This document shows positions 1 through 10,188 of a DNA stretch of 64,000 bases, in pieces. The stretch comes from Flagellimonas sp947499585 (GTDB lineage: Bacteria; Bacteroidota; Bacteroidia; Flavobacteriales; Flavobacteriaceae). Made by a program: the position numbers and the translations under genes. Each line of letters begins with the position of its first letter. Position 1 is the stretch's first letter. The stretch covers positions 744,001-808,000 of the forward strand of contig NZ_CP138995.1 in NCBI RefSeq assembly GCF_044596045.1, written 5' to 3'. A model generated the notes under the pieces. The model was not told the origin of the DNA, made no database searches, and worked only from the letters and a program-made list of their open reading frames with translations.

Positions 1-471
1 TATGGCCAATGTTTTGGATATGACAATTGAATTTGGATCTGACATTACATTATTCTTATCCCCTTCAATCAAACTAAAAGAAAAAATATTGAAATAATCT
101 TCACCTATCAGTTGTCCTGTCGCCTTAAGATTGTTTTCATCTACAGAAAGCACATGATCTCCAAACCATGAAGGGGGAATGGTTGCTGTGGCATACTCTA
201 CCTCCGGCATTTCTTCTTTTAGCAGCTCAGCCATTGGGCTTGAAGTTTCTGTAATGGTTTGAATCCCATCTGTAAACTCCAGATGTTCAATTACCTGGTA
301 AATACGTTCATGGTTTGCATGAAGCTTGTCCACATTCAGTTCATCCACTACCCAAAGCACAATGAGAAGGGTACATGCCAAACCTGTAGACAACCCAATG
401 ATGTTAATCAAAAAGGTGTTCTTCTGTCTTTTGATATTTCTAAAAAAAAATAAGATATTGTGTTTTAACAT
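1..471 (-). CDS. MacB/FtsX-type ABC permease, N-terminal part (array copy 10, partial)
   Basis: The 157 codons seen start at an ATG whose product begins MLKHNILFFFRNIKRQK and continues without a stop to the window edge, so the C-terminal four fifths lie outside. Residues about 18-43 form the first membrane helix (NTFLINIIGLSTGLACTLLI), followed by the first extracytoplasmic MacB-like domain. The DELNVDKLHANHERIYQV stretch matches the equivalent region of the other array members. It lies 21 bases downstream of the previous permease stop, so it is the tenth permease counted from the ATPase, and the array may continue leftwards. Its start is too short for the usual full-length check, but the family call is secure from the alignment with its neighbours. 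The specific substrate is unknown. Confidence 0.9.
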   Translation of the reverse strand, partial: MLKHNILFFFRNIKRQKNTFLINIIGLSTGLACTLLIVLWVVDELNVDKLHANHERIYQVIEHLEFTDGIQTITETSSPMAELLKEEMPEVEYATATIPPSWFGDHVLSVDENNLKATGQLIGEDYFNIFSFSLIEGDKNNVMSDPNSIVISKTLAI

Positions 472-492
472 GATTTCTATCTTTTTTAATTT

Positions 493-2904
493 CTATTCTG
501 TTCTTAAACTTTCTACAGGATTCACCGAAGCAGCTTTTAAGGTTTTCCCTCCTACTGTAATAAAGGCAATTGCGGCGGCTAAAAGACCGGCGCCTATAAA
601 AAACCAAACGCTGAGAGAAATATGAAAAGCGTATCCCTGTAGCCACTGGTTCAATGCATACCATGCTATGGGAGTAGCAATGATAAAAGCTACTCCTACC
701 AGTTTTAAAAAATCTTTTGTCAGTAATAATGTAATAGACGAAACAGTGGCTCCAACAACTTTGCGAACCCCTATTTCCTTTGTTCGTTGCGCAACTACCA
801 GTAGCGAAATAGCAAAGAGACCAATACAGCTTAAAACAATTCCCAGTATTGAGCCACTGGTTATTATTGTGGCCATCATTTTTTCACGCCTGTAGGTGCG
901 ATCAATATTTTCATCTAGAAAAGAACCTTGAAACTCGGCATTGGGCTCAATTTTCTCCCAAGCAGTTTTTAGAAACTCAAAAGACTTGGATAATGAACCC
1001 GGAGCAACTTTTACATAAGCATAATACAGGTCCCAATCGCGGTTCATAAATAGGGTAAGTGGCTCAATTTCTTTGGTGATTTTTTGAAAGTTGAAATCCT
1101 TTATAACTCCTATAACGGTATATGAGATTGAATCATCCATCATAATTTTGGTAGAAATTGGATCGGTTTCATTCAGTTCCTTTACCATGGCTTGGTTAAT
1201 TATGAGACTAAGACTGTCCGCTTTAAATTCAGGACTGAAGGTTCTTCCGGAGAGCAGTTCAATATCTAGGGTTTTAAGGTAATCGTGGTCCACGGTAAGT
1301 ATATTTGTGGTTACCCCCCGTTGTTTATAGTCAAAACCCCATTTACTGGTAGATAAACTGCCATCTCTTCCTCTTCCCAAATTGTTGTCTGCTCCCGTAA
1401 CTTCCAAAATATTGGGATTGTTCTGGAGTTCTTCACGTAGCAGATCTATAACACGATAACTGTCTTTTTTTCCGTTTAGGGGAATAGAAATCACCTGTTC
1501 TTTGTTATACCCAAGGTCTTTGTCGCGCATGAACTGAAGCTGTCCCTGCAGTACTAAGGTGCCACTTATCAAAATAATCGCAATGACAAATTGAACCACG
1601 ATGAGGACATTTCTAACACCGTTCTTTCCCATTTCCCATTTCCCTTTCAATGCACGAAGGGTGTTCATTTTACTCAGTAACATGGCGGGATAACCTCCTG
1701 CAATAAAAACGATTAGGAACATGGCCACAAAGAAACCAAGAAGTATAGAAGGTTTGGTTAGGTTAGCCATGGTAGCCTCAGTATTAAAAAGCACCTTGAA
1801 GGGGTCGATAAGCAAATTGCCCAGTACTAGACCTAGGAATAAGGCAGCGGTAAATATCAAAAGGCTTTCTGTCCAAAATTGAAAGAATAACTGTCCTTTT
1901 ATGGCTCCCAATGTTTTTCGCATCCCAATTTCCTTAAGTCGTTTTTCACTAAGAGCAATGTTCATGTTAATAAAATTGGCACACGCGATAAAGATGATTA
2001 AAAAGGAGATGCCCAGTATGATATAGGGGAAAGTACGTTGCACTTGAATAGCACCGCTAGCGTATGAAACAAAATGGACATCTGTATAAGGAAGAAGATG
2101 AAACTGTTTGTATTGGTTATTGGCATCTGGCCGCGCTCCATCCCTAACTAGATTTTCAATACTTTCTCTGTAATGCATGTTGGTGAACTCCCAGGTATTT
2201 TTTTCGAACTGATCAGCGGATACACTCTTGTCCAATTCAATATAGACTTCATGAAAGTTGGAATCCCATACTGTTAAATTCTCTGAATATTCGGAATGGT
2301 TTTCAAAGGGAATGGCAATCTGGAAATCGACACTACTGTTTGTTGGAAGGTCTTTAAGAATTGAAGAAATGGTAAAGGGACGCTCCTCTTTCCCCAGCAG
2401 TAGGTAGATTGTTTTTCCAATTGCGGATGTATCCCCAAATAGCAGTTGTGATGTTCTTTCAGTGATGGCAACGGATCTCTTGTCTGAAAATGGATGGTTT
2501 CCATTCCCCAATACAATGGGATAGCTGAACATTTCAAAAAAGGCGGGATCTACATAATGTGCATCCAAAACCAATTCTTTCTCTTGGTAGGTTACCAGAG
2601 CATCTTCGCTTACGGCTCTTGTAATCTGTTTTATCCCTGGAACTTCGCTTTTTAGAGAAGGAGCCAAAGGAACGGGACTTGCTGTACTTGTTCTGGTGCC
2701 CTTTGGTGTTTGATTGGAAAGTGCCAGTTGGTAAATAGAGTCCTTGTTGGTATGAAACTGATCATATGACAACTCGAACAAAGCGGTCATTGACAAAAGA
2801 ATGGCCACGGCAAATGCAAGGGTCAAACCAATTACATTTGCAAGAGTAAACACTTTGTTTTTAAGAAGGTTCCTCCAAGCTATTTTTAAATAGTTCTTAA
2901 ACAT
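493..2904 (-). CDS. MacB/FtsX-type ABC permease (array copy 9)
   Basis: This is an 803-residue inner-membrane permease made of two MacB_PCD-FtsX halves with eight predicted helices. Helix 1 is near residues 18-42, helices 2-4 near 285-410, helix 5 near 425-450 and helices 6-8 near 680-795. The two large loops after helices 1 and 5 would lie outside the membrane. The motif RLKEIGMRKTLGAIKGQL (about 320-340) and QRTKEIGVRKVVGA (about 705-720) are the paired cytoplasmic coupling segments that should contact the ATPase. The protein ends NPVESLRTE, the tail shared by most of the array. Helix 1 reads NVIGLTLAFAVAILL and lacks the GLAIG signature of most paralogues. No ATPase lies beside it, so the one at 23.3-24.0 kb is the likely motor. 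Transported substrate unknown. Confidence 0.93.
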   Translation of the reverse strand: MFKNYLKIAWRNLLKNKVFTLANVIGLTLAFAVAILLSMTALFELSYDQFHTNKDSIYQLALSNQTPKGTRTSTASPVPLAPSLKSEVPGIKQITRAVSEDALVTYQEKELVLDAHYVDPAFFEMFSYPIVLGNGNHPFSDKRSVAITERTSQLLFGDTSAIGKTIYLLLGKEERPFTISSILKDLPTNSSVDFQIAIPFENHSEYSENLTVWDSNFHEVYIELDKSVSADQFEKNTWEFTNMHYRESIENLVRDGARPDANNQYKQFHLLPYTDVHFVSYASGAIQVQRTFPYIILGISFLIIFIACANFINMNIALSEKRLKEIGMRKTLGAIKGQLFFQFWTESLLIFTAALFLGLVLGNLLIDPFKVLFNTEATMANLTKPSILLGFFVAMFLIVFIAGGYPAMLLSKMNTLRALKGKWEMGKNGVRNVLIVVQFVIAIILISGTLVLQGQLQFMRDKDLGYNKEQVISIPLNGKKDSYRVIDLLREELQNNPNILEVTGADNNLGRGRDGSLSTSKWGFDYKQRGVTTNILTVDHDYLKTLDIELLSGRTFSPEFKADSLSLIINQAMVKELNETDPISTKIMMDDSISYTVIGVIKDFNFQKITKEIEPLTLFMNRDWDLYYAYVKVAPGSLSKSFEFLKTAWEKIEPNAEFQGSFLDENIDRTYRREKMMATIITSGSILGIVLSCIGLFAISLLVVAQRTKEIGVRKVVGATVSSITLLLTKDFLKLVGVAFIIATPIAWYALNQWLQGYAFHISLSVWFFIGAGLLAAAIAFITVGGKTLKAASVNPVESLRTE

Positions 2905-2936
2905 AATTTTTCTTTTTTGATTGATTTGATGAGTTT

Positions 2937-5354
2937 TTATTCGTCCCGAAGCACTTCAACAGGATTTGCAATTGCTGCTCTAAAACTTTGCCAGCTTACC
3001 GATATTAATGCAATTATGAGAGCAGAGATTCCCGCTAAGACAAATACCCACCAACTAATAGTGGTTTTGTAGGCAAAGCCTTCTAACCACTTGTGCATCG
3101 CAAACCATGAAATGGGTATGGCCACTACAAAGGCCAATCCAACCCATTTTATAAAGTCTTGATTCAGCAATTGTAGAATTTGAGTAATTGTTGCTCCATT
3201 GACCTTTCGGACGCCGATTTCTTTTTTTCTTTGAATGCAGGTATAGGAAGTAAGTCCAAAAAGCCCCAAAGAGGCGATTAAAATTGCCAGAATAGTAAAT
3301 ATTTGGAAAGCCTTGGCAAATTTTTGATCTTCATTAAAGAACGCCTCAAACTTTTGATCTAAAAAGGTATAATTATAAGTGCTCAGCGGAAAGACTTTAT
3401 ACCACATACTCTCTAAATCATACAAGGCCTTGTTTACTCCAGCCATGGTGGTCGCTTTTTTATCAAGCTTGACCAAAACATTACTACTGTTTCTGCCATG
3501 TCTTATAATTAGAGGTTCTACTCTTGCTTTTAATCCAAAATGATTGTAGTCCTTGATTACACCGCTCACTGTCCAATCTTCCTCCCAAAAATTAATGGTT
3601 TTGCCAATGATACCCTCGAAATCAGAAACCCCCATGAAATGGGCCATCCTTTCATTGATGACTACATTTCGACTCCATTTTTGGGCAGTTTGTGAAAAAG
3701 CCTTTCCCGCTGCGAATTCCATTCCCATTAAATCAAAATACTTGGGATAGGCACCATAGTTATACCAAATGTGCTTGTCGTCGATTCTTCCATCTGGGAA
3801 GGTAAGTCCTAGATTGGAATTCATATTGGCGTAAGCATCCCCAGGATAAGTGCCCGCTGCGGTCACCTCATCCACATAAGGACTTTTTCTAAGCTCGTCC
3901 AGAAGAGTCTCAAATTTTGGATAGAACAAGGAGTCTGATGCTCTATTTAAAACTTGTCCCTTTAATGCTACTACTTGGTTTAAATCAGCACCAATTGGAC
4001 GGTTTTTAAGAAAACGAATCTGTTTGTTTGCCATGAATGTGCATATCAACAAAGCAATGGTAGCCACAAATTGAGTGATGATGAGAGCTCTTCTAAAATG
4101 AAGACCATTTTTTGAAGTCTGCAATTTTCCTTTAAGAACTTTAACCGGGCTGAACCTGCTTAATACAAAGGCTGGATATAAAGCGGCCAACGAAGCACCT
4201 AATAACATAATACCTAAATAAGGTAGAAGCGTTTTTAATTGCGCGCTATCAAACCCTAAATTTTGTCCCACCAATCTATTGAAACTGGGCAATAAGAGAT
4301 AGACAACGAGCAAAGCCAACAGTATTGCCACAAAATTTAACAAGGCAGATTCAAATAGAAATTGCAGTGTTAGTTGCGATTTTTTGGCTCCTGCCACTTT
4401 ACGGATTCCTATTTCTTTGGCACGTTCCAATGATTTACTGCTGGATAGGTTCATATAGTTCATCCATGACAAGAAAAGGGTGATGAAAGCAATAATAGAT
4501 AAAAGTTTAATGTTATCGCCATTGCCATTGGTTTCGGCCTCATATGGTTTATGTGAATACAAGTGTATATCCTCTATAGGTTCCAGATGATGTCTTTCAT
4601 TTTTTAGCCCTTCTGGTGTGAAGGCCATTACCTTTTGATTGAGTAAATCCACATTTGTGGATTCATCCACTTGGAGATAGGTGAAATACTCGTTTTGGTT
4701 CCAAGTATATTTCCAATCATTTTGAAAAATTTTCCATGTGTAGAAAGTTTCAAAAGAAACTAGAAAATCATTTTTTAAATGGGTCTTTTGGTTGTCATCT
4801 GCCAAAACCCCTGTTATGGTAAATATGGAATCTGCATCACCCACAATCTTTATAGTCTCTCCTATTGGATTTGCATCAGCGAAGATTTTTTTTGCCAAGG
4901 AAGAAGTGAGCACAATGGAATAAGGTTCGCTCAATGCGGTCTGCGGATTTCCTTTGCTTAAACTACGGTCGAAGATTGAAAAGAATGACGGATCCGTCAA
5001 TGCGCCTATGTTTTCATCAAAAGCTAAATTGTTATGTATTAACACCATCCCATGCCTCCGTCGAAACCGTACAAAGTCATTTATCTCAGGGAATTTTTCT
5101 TTTAGGGATGGGCCACTAAGAATATAGGCATTGGCATCACCAGGAACATATTTGCCTCCTTCCAAATAATCCATGAACACCCTATGTACATTTTCTGAAC
5201 CTATGAACGTGTCATAACTACGTTCATAATTTACGTAGAGCATGATTAAAATGAACGATGCAACTCCAATGGCCAGACCTGCTACATTAATAAAGGAATA
5301 CATCTTGTTTTTGAAGAGAAACCTAGTTGCTATTTTCAGAAACAATTTAAACAT
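2937..5354 (-). CDS. MacB/FtsX-type ABC permease (array copy 8)
   Basis: This 805-residue protein has the duplicated MacB_PCD-FtsX layout of the array. The N-terminus MFKLFLKIATRFLFKNKMYS leads into helix 1 (INVAGLAIGVASFILIMLYV). The coupling motifs are LERAKEIGIRKVAGAKKSQL after helix 2 and QRKKEIGVRKVNGATITQIL after helix 6, and the C-terminus is NPVEVLRDE. Its outer domain 1 contains FRRRHGMVL and resembles that of array copy 2 (17.5-20.0 kb) in size and in the ILSGPSLKEKFPEI-type region. It follows the upstream gene by 16 bases, the shortest gap in the array, which fits translational coupling in one transcript. It is a transport or mechanotransmission permease by family; the cargo cannot be read from the sequence. 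Confidence 0.93.
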   Translation of the reverse strand: MFKLFLKIATRFLFKNKMYSFINVAGLAIGVASFILIMLYVNYERSYDTFIGSENVHRVFMDYLEGGKYVPGDANAYILSGPSLKEKFPEINDFVRFRRRHGMVLIHNNLAFDENIGALTDPSFFSIFDRSLSKGNPQTALSEPYSIVLTSSLAKKIFADANPIGETIKIVGDADSIFTITGVLADDNQKTHLKNDFLVSFETFYTWKIFQNDWKYTWNQNEYFTYLQVDESTNVDLLNQKVMAFTPEGLKNERHHLEPIEDIHLYSHKPYEAETNGNGDNIKLLSIIAFITLFLSWMNYMNLSSSKSLERAKEIGIRKVAGAKKSQLTLQFLFESALLNFVAILLALLVVYLLLPSFNRLVGQNLGFDSAQLKTLLPYLGIMLLGASLAALYPAFVLSRFSPVKVLKGKLQTSKNGLHFRRALIITQFVATIALLICTFMANKQIRFLKNRPIGADLNQVVALKGQVLNRASDSLFYPKFETLLDELRKSPYVDEVTAAGTYPGDAYANMNSNLGLTFPDGRIDDKHIWYNYGAYPKYFDLMGMEFAAGKAFSQTAQKWSRNVVINERMAHFMGVSDFEGIIGKTINFWEEDWTVSGVIKDYNHFGLKARVEPLIIRHGRNSSNVLVKLDKKATTMAGVNKALYDLESMWYKVFPLSTYNYTFLDQKFEAFFNEDQKFAKAFQIFTILAILIASLGLFGLTSYTCIQRKKEIGVRKVNGATITQILQLLNQDFIKWVGLAFVVAIPISWFAMHKWLEGFAYKTTISWWVFVLAGISALIIALISVSWQSFRAAIANPVEVLRDE

Positions 5355-5370
5355 AAGCTCTATTTTTTGA

Positions 5371-7737
5371 TTACTCCGTTCGTAAGCTTTTAATCGGATT
5401 CGCCAAGGACGCTTTTAAACTTTGGTAACTGACTGTTGATAGTGCCACAAATAAGACTGTGAAGCCAGCCAGAGCAAACATCCACCATTGGATTTCTATA
5501 TGAAATGCATATTCTTCCAACCATTTGTTCATTATAAACCAGGCAAGAGGAACAGCAAGAACAAAAGCTATAAAAACTAGTTTTAGAAAATCTTTAGAAA
5601 GCATATTTACCAATCTTATGGCGTTTGCTCCCAAAACTTTTCTAATCCCAATTTCTTTGAAACGTTGTTCTGTCATAAAAGCGGAAAGGCCATAAAGACC
5701 CAAGCAAGAAATAAAAATTGCGAGTATGGCGAATACTTTAAAGATTGAACCCATTTGCTGCTCCCCTTTGTATTGGGAATCCAAATTGGCATCAACAAAA
5801 TTATAAACCAAAGGGTAGGCAGGGTTTAAAGTCTGATAGATGTTCTCAAGAGCTGCAATAGTACCCTCTGTACTTTTGGGAGCTGTTCTCACTACGGCAA
5901 TGTTTCCATGATTTCTATGTTGTATTAACAAAGGCTCTATGGCATACTGCAGTTGCTTATAATTAAAGTCCTTAACAACGCCGATTATGGTTCCTTTATC
6001 TCCGCGGAAAGTTAGGGTTTTGCCTATAATGTCTTCGATGTTCATGCCCATTACCTTGACTGCGGTTTCGTTGATGATGTAGTCTTTATTTTCAAATGAG
6101 GTTTTTGAAAATTTTCTACCATTTAAAAGAGTCATCTGAAAAACATCCAAGAAATTCTCATCTGCCATAATACTTGGAAAAAGAATTTGTTCATTAGGAT
6201 CTTTACCCTCCCAATGAATATCAAAATCACCAGAGACTAGATTGGCCGGAATATCAGAGACAATGGAAAAATCACTTGTTAGTGGGTTTTGAGCTAAAGC
6301 GGTTTTTAATGCTTCCTGTTTTCCCCACATTTCCCCTTCCATTGGAATGTATATTAAATTGGATTTATCATAACCCAGGTTTTTGTTTTTAATAAAAGTC
6401 AATTGTTTATAGATAACTGTAGTGCCGATCATCAACAACACAGAAACTACAAATTGGGAAATGACCAATCCATTTCGGAACAGAAGATTGTATTTTGAGA
6501 GTTTCAATTTGCCCTTTAAAACTTTAACTGGCTTAAATCCTGATAGAAATAAAGCAGGATAACTTCCGGAAATAAGCCCAGTTATCAAAGCTATAATGAG
6601 CAAAGCCGACCAAAGTATTGGGTCTGCCATGCTAAATACAAGTTCTTTTTGAGAAAGATGGTTAAATGCGGGCAACAACAAATACACCAAGCCTATGGCA
6701 AGGACTAAGGAGAGGAAAGAAATAATCAGGGATTCACCCAAAAACTGAAATATAAGTTGGCGACGACCAGCTCCTATCACTTTTCTTAACCCTACCTCTT
6801 TGGCTCTTTTGGAAGATCGTGCAGTTGCTAGGTTCATGTAGTTGATACATGCCACTATTAAAATGATAAAGGCAACTAGAAAGAAGATGTTTACATATTG
6901 AATATTTCCATGACCAGGGAGATCTATTTGCAAGTCAGAATGTAAGTGAATATCCTTTAAAGGCTGTAAATTAAAAGTAATCTCAAACTCAGGTGATCGT
7001 TCTGCAAAAATCTTGTTGATTCTATCCACCATTTCAGATAATTTCTCTGGGGTAGAAACAGCATTTTTTTCAAACTGGAAGTAACCGTAAAAATTAAAAC
7101 TGTTCCACACTTTGTTTACCAAATCACTATCATTTTTCGCTTGATAGGTCATTGGTATTATCATGTTGAATTGTAAGTGTGAATTGGACGGAACATCTGC
7201 TAACACACCTGTAACAGTAAAGGTGTCCTTATTGTCAACCTTAATGGTCTTACCCAAGGCACTTCCAGCCCCAAAATACTTAGTTGCAATGGCTTCTGTT
7301 ATTAAAACAGCGTCAGGATTCTCAAGAGCGGTCTCAGGTTCGCCTTCTATTAGGGGAAAAGTAAACACATCCAAAAGATTAGAATCTGCATAGAAAACGG
7401 GACCTTCTTTAAATTTTTGATTATCTATTTCAACTAAGGCCTCAAAAGGGGCACTTAGACGAAGACTTGACTTTATTTCAGGGATGTAATCAGGCAATTC
7501 CTCAACCATGCCAGGAGCGCTTACTGCGGCTTTAAAATTTTCATTTGCCTCTGCTGTCAGTCTATATATGTTATCTGCATTGGAATGAAAAGTATCATAA
7601 CTAGACTCATTCTGCACCCATAAAAGAATGAAAATACTGCACGCCATACCAATGGTGAGCCCCCCTATATTTAAAAGAGAATACCATTTGTTTTTTGTAA
7701 AGCTTCTCCATGCAACCTTGATATGATTTTTTAACAT
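5371..7737 (-). CDS. MacB/FtsX-type ABC permease (array copy 7)
   Basis: At 788 residues this is the shortest complete permease of the array. It starts MLKNHIKVAWRSFTKNKWYS and has helix 1 as LLNIGGLTIGMACSIFILLWV. The coupling segments are SKRAKEVGLRKVIGAGRRQL near residue 315 and QRFKEIGIRKVLGANAIRLV near 700, and the tail is NPIKSLRTE. Outer domain 1 includes the conserved TVTGVLADVPSNSHLQF stretch that marks the MacB periplasmic core domain in these proteins. The start was chosen because MLKN at the N-terminus is shared with five paralogues and sits 28 bases after the previous stop. Cysteines at the cytoplasmic end of helix 1 (ACSIF) and helix 2 (ACINYMN) recur in several paralogues. Substrate unknown. 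Confidence 0.93.
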   Translation of the reverse strand: MLKNHIKVAWRSFTKNKWYSLLNIGGLTIGMACSIFILLWVQNESSYDTFHSNADNIYRLTAEANENFKAAVSAPGMVEELPDYIPEIKSSLRLSAPFEALVEIDNQKFKEGPVFYADSNLLDVFTFPLIEGEPETALENPDAVLITEAIATKYFGAGSALGKTIKVDNKDTFTVTGVLADVPSNSHLQFNMIIPMTYQAKNDSDLVNKVWNSFNFYGYFQFEKNAVSTPEKLSEMVDRINKIFAERSPEFEITFNLQPLKDIHLHSDLQIDLPGHGNIQYVNIFFLVAFIILIVACINYMNLATARSSKRAKEVGLRKVIGAGRRQLIFQFLGESLIISFLSLVLAIGLVYLLLPAFNHLSQKELVFSMADPILWSALLIIALITGLISGSYPALFLSGFKPVKVLKGKLKLSKYNLLFRNGLVISQFVVSVLLMIGTTVIYKQLTFIKNKNLGYDKSNLIYIPMEGEMWGKQEALKTALAQNPLTSDFSIVSDIPANLVSGDFDIHWEGKDPNEQILFPSIMADENFLDVFQMTLLNGRKFSKTSFENKDYIINETAVKVMGMNIEDIIGKTLTFRGDKGTIIGVVKDFNYKQLQYAIEPLLIQHRNHGNIAVVRTAPKSTEGTIAALENIYQTLNPAYPLVYNFVDANLDSQYKGEQQMGSIFKVFAILAIFISCLGLYGLSAFMTEQRFKEIGIRKVLGANAIRLVNMLSKDFLKLVFIAFVLAVPLAWFIMNKWLEEYAFHIEIQWWMFALAGFTVLFVALSTVSYQSLKASLANPIKSLRTE

Positions 7738-7765
7738 GATATGATTTTTTTGATTGATGTTTAAT

Positions 7766-10165
7766 TCATTCAGTACGCAGACTTTTAATAGGATTGGATC
7801 TAGCTGCTTTAATTGCTTGAAAACTTACAGTTACAATGGTAACTAACACTGCACCTATCATAGCAAGCGCAAAAATCCACCATTTAAGAATTACCCTATA
7901 AGGGTAATCTTGTAGCCAACCATTCATTACGTAATAGGCAATGGGAACGGCAATGAAACAGGAAATAATAACCAACTTTAAAAAATCTTTGGAAAGCATG
8001 TTCCATACATTAAAAACCGATGCTCCCAACACTTTTCGCACCCCTATTTCTTTAGTACGTTGCTCAGCAACAAAAGAGGTAAGTCCAAATAATCCAAGGC
8101 AGCTAATCAAAATCGCCAAGGCTGTAAAGATTCCAGAGAGTCTTCCAACTCGTTCTTCTGAGGCAAATTTTACTCCATACTCTTCATCTACAAAATCGTA
8201 TTGAAAAGGAATATTTGGAAAGTGTTGTTTAAAAACGCGTTCTATAATCGCTAGATTCTGACCTACACTTTGCTTAGGGTTTAGCCTTAGGTTATAGAAA
8301 CTTGACTCACCTTCCTTGTCAAAAACGTACATGCCTTGCTTAACAGGCTCATATGGCGACTGTGCAATCATATCCTCTACAACACCAATAACTCTAAGCG
8401 GAGGGTCTGGATCTTCATCAGAATCATCTTTAATAAGCATCCCTATAGGGTTTTTAAGTCCCATATATTTTACCGCCGTTTGGTTCAATAGAACTGCATT
8501 GGAATCTGTTGCAAATTCTCTGGAAAAATCCCTTCCTTCCACAATTTTTAAATTCAAGGACTTGGCATATTCTGGTGATACTTCCGTCCATGCCAAATCT
8601 TCCTGAAACCCTTCTGCTTTACCTTCCCAAACAAAGCCATTTCTGTTGGACCATATCCGAGTTGTTGGGCTGCTAGAAGAAGACATTTCAATGACAGCGT
8701 TTGAACTCAAAAACTCGCGGCGCATTAGGTCATATTTACCAGTAAAATCTTCGCTGAAGGTTGGAACTTGAATCAACCCTTCTTTATCATAACCTACAGG
8801 GCGGTTTTTAGCATAGTTTATCTGTTGCATTACAATAACGGTCCCAATTATAAATGCTACTGAGACGGTAAATTGAAGAACAACTAGAATTTTTCTAGGA
8901 GTACCGGCATGTTTACCCGCTTTGAAGGTTCCTTTTAAGACATCCACGGGTTTAAATGATGAAAGATACAAGGCTGGATAACTACCAGCAAGCAAAGCTG
9001 TAAACAAGACAAATACTATGGAAATGAGCCAAAAAAACGGATTAGCCCAAGGAAATACAATCTCTTTTTTCGCTAATTCGTTAAACCCATTAAGGGATAG
9101 AAGGACAATTAAAACCCCAATGATAAAAGCAAAAAGAACTACCAAAAATGATTCGCTCAGGAATTGATTTATGAGCTGTCTTCTTTGTGAACCTATTGAT
9201 TTTCTAATACCAACTTCTTTGGCGCGCTTTTCTGACCTTGCCGTACTTAGATTCATAAAATTAATGCATGCCAAAAGCAAAACAAAAGCTCCTATAATAC
9301 CAAAAAGCCAAACGTACTTTATCCTTCCACCAACTTGCACACCATTTTCGAAATTGGATCGCAAATACCAATCCTTCATTGGTAAAAGAGCTAATTGGGG
9401 GTTAAACGGCTCCCCATCTTCAAACAGATTCTTTTTTACATCTTTTATGGTTGAAGAAACGCTTTCCATTGATGTGTTATCTGAAAGCTGCACAAACATT
9501 TGAAAGGAATTATTGCCCCAGCTGTCCTCAGATTCTTGTACCCATTCTCTTGAGGTCACGTATTTATCCCATGGCATGATAAAATGTGTATCATTAAAAG
9601 AGTTGTTGAAAGGAATAGCTTCATAGATGCCGGTTACCATCATATCATACTGGCTGTTTACCTCAATGATTTTACCTATTGGGTCTTCATTGCCAAACAA
9701 TGCCTCAGCCGTTAAAGTTGAAAGCATAATTGAGTTTAATTCTCTAAGTCCGTCTTTTTCTCCTTTTATAATTTTTAGATCTAACATTTCCGGAGCTTTA
9801 TCTTGCATAAAATTCCCAGTTCTTGAAATACTGTTGTCCTTATATTTTAGGTACTGGGAGTTGGTCCAAGATGACATGACCAGATATTTAAAATTGTCCA
9901 TGTAATCTTCTCGGAAAGTCATTTCCAATGGACGCGGAATTGCTGGACCAGTGCCAGTAAGGCCATTGAAGGTCTGCGATTGAATTACCTGCGCCACAGT
10001 TTCCTTATTTTTAAAATAATCATTGTGGGTGAGCTCGTCTTGCATCCAAAGCCCTATGATAAGTGTAACAGCCATTCCCAGGGCCAGGCCACCAACGTTT
10101 ATGAGGGTATAAGCCTTATTCTTAGTAAGATTTCTCCAAGCTATTTTTAGATAATTCTTTAACAT
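7766..10165 (-). CDS. MacB/FtsX-type ABC permease (array copy 6)
   Basis: This 799-residue permease begins MLKNYLKIAWRNLTKNKAYT. Its coupling motifs are EKRAKEVGIRKSIGSQRRQL and QRTKEIGVRKVLGASVFNVW, and it ends NPIKSLRTE. Outer domain 1 differs from the neighbours: it is rich in asparagine and aromatic residues (VQESEDSWGNNSFQMFVQL) and is followed by an acidic stretch in outer domain 2 (DDSDEDPDPP, about residues 575-585). This suggests a distinct binding face. Eight membrane helices are predicted at the same positions as in the other copies. The 23-base gaps on both sides fit a single polycistronic message. As a family member it should convert ATPase strokes into movement of its outer domains; the ligand is not known. 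Confidence 0.93.
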   Translation of the reverse strand: MLKNYLKIAWRNLTKNKAYTLINVGGLALGMAVTLIIGLWMQDELTHNDYFKNKETVAQVIQSQTFNGLTGTGPAIPRPLEMTFREDYMDNFKYLVMSSWTNSQYLKYKDNSISRTGNFMQDKAPEMLDLKIIKGEKDGLRELNSIMLSTLTAEALFGNEDPIGKIIEVNSQYDMMVTGIYEAIPFNNSFNDTHFIMPWDKYVTSREWVQESEDSWGNNSFQMFVQLSDNTSMESVSSTIKDVKKNLFEDGEPFNPQLALLPMKDWYLRSNFENGVQVGGRIKYVWLFGIIGAFVLLLACINFMNLSTARSEKRAKEVGIRKSIGSQRRQLINQFLSESFLVVLFAFIIGVLIVLLSLNGFNELAKKEIVFPWANPFFWLISIVFVLFTALLAGSYPALYLSSFKPVDVLKGTFKAGKHAGTPRKILVVLQFTVSVAFIIGTVIVMQQINYAKNRPVGYDKEGLIQVPTFSEDFTGKYDLMRREFLSSNAVIEMSSSSSPTTRIWSNRNGFVWEGKAEGFQEDLAWTEVSPEYAKSLNLKIVEGRDFSREFATDSNAVLLNQTAVKYMGLKNPIGMLIKDDSDEDPDPPLRVIGVVEDMIAQSPYEPVKQGMYVFDKEGESSFYNLRLNPKQSVGQNLAIIERVFKQHFPNIPFQYDFVDEEYGVKFASEERVGRLSGIFTALAILISCLGLFGLTSFVAEQRTKEIGVRKVLGASVFNVWNMLSKDFLKLVIISCFIAVPIAYYVMNGWLQDYPYRVILKWWIFALAMIGAVLVTIVTVSFQAIKAARSNPIKSLRTE

Positions 10166-10188
10166 GATAGTTCGTTTTATTGATGATT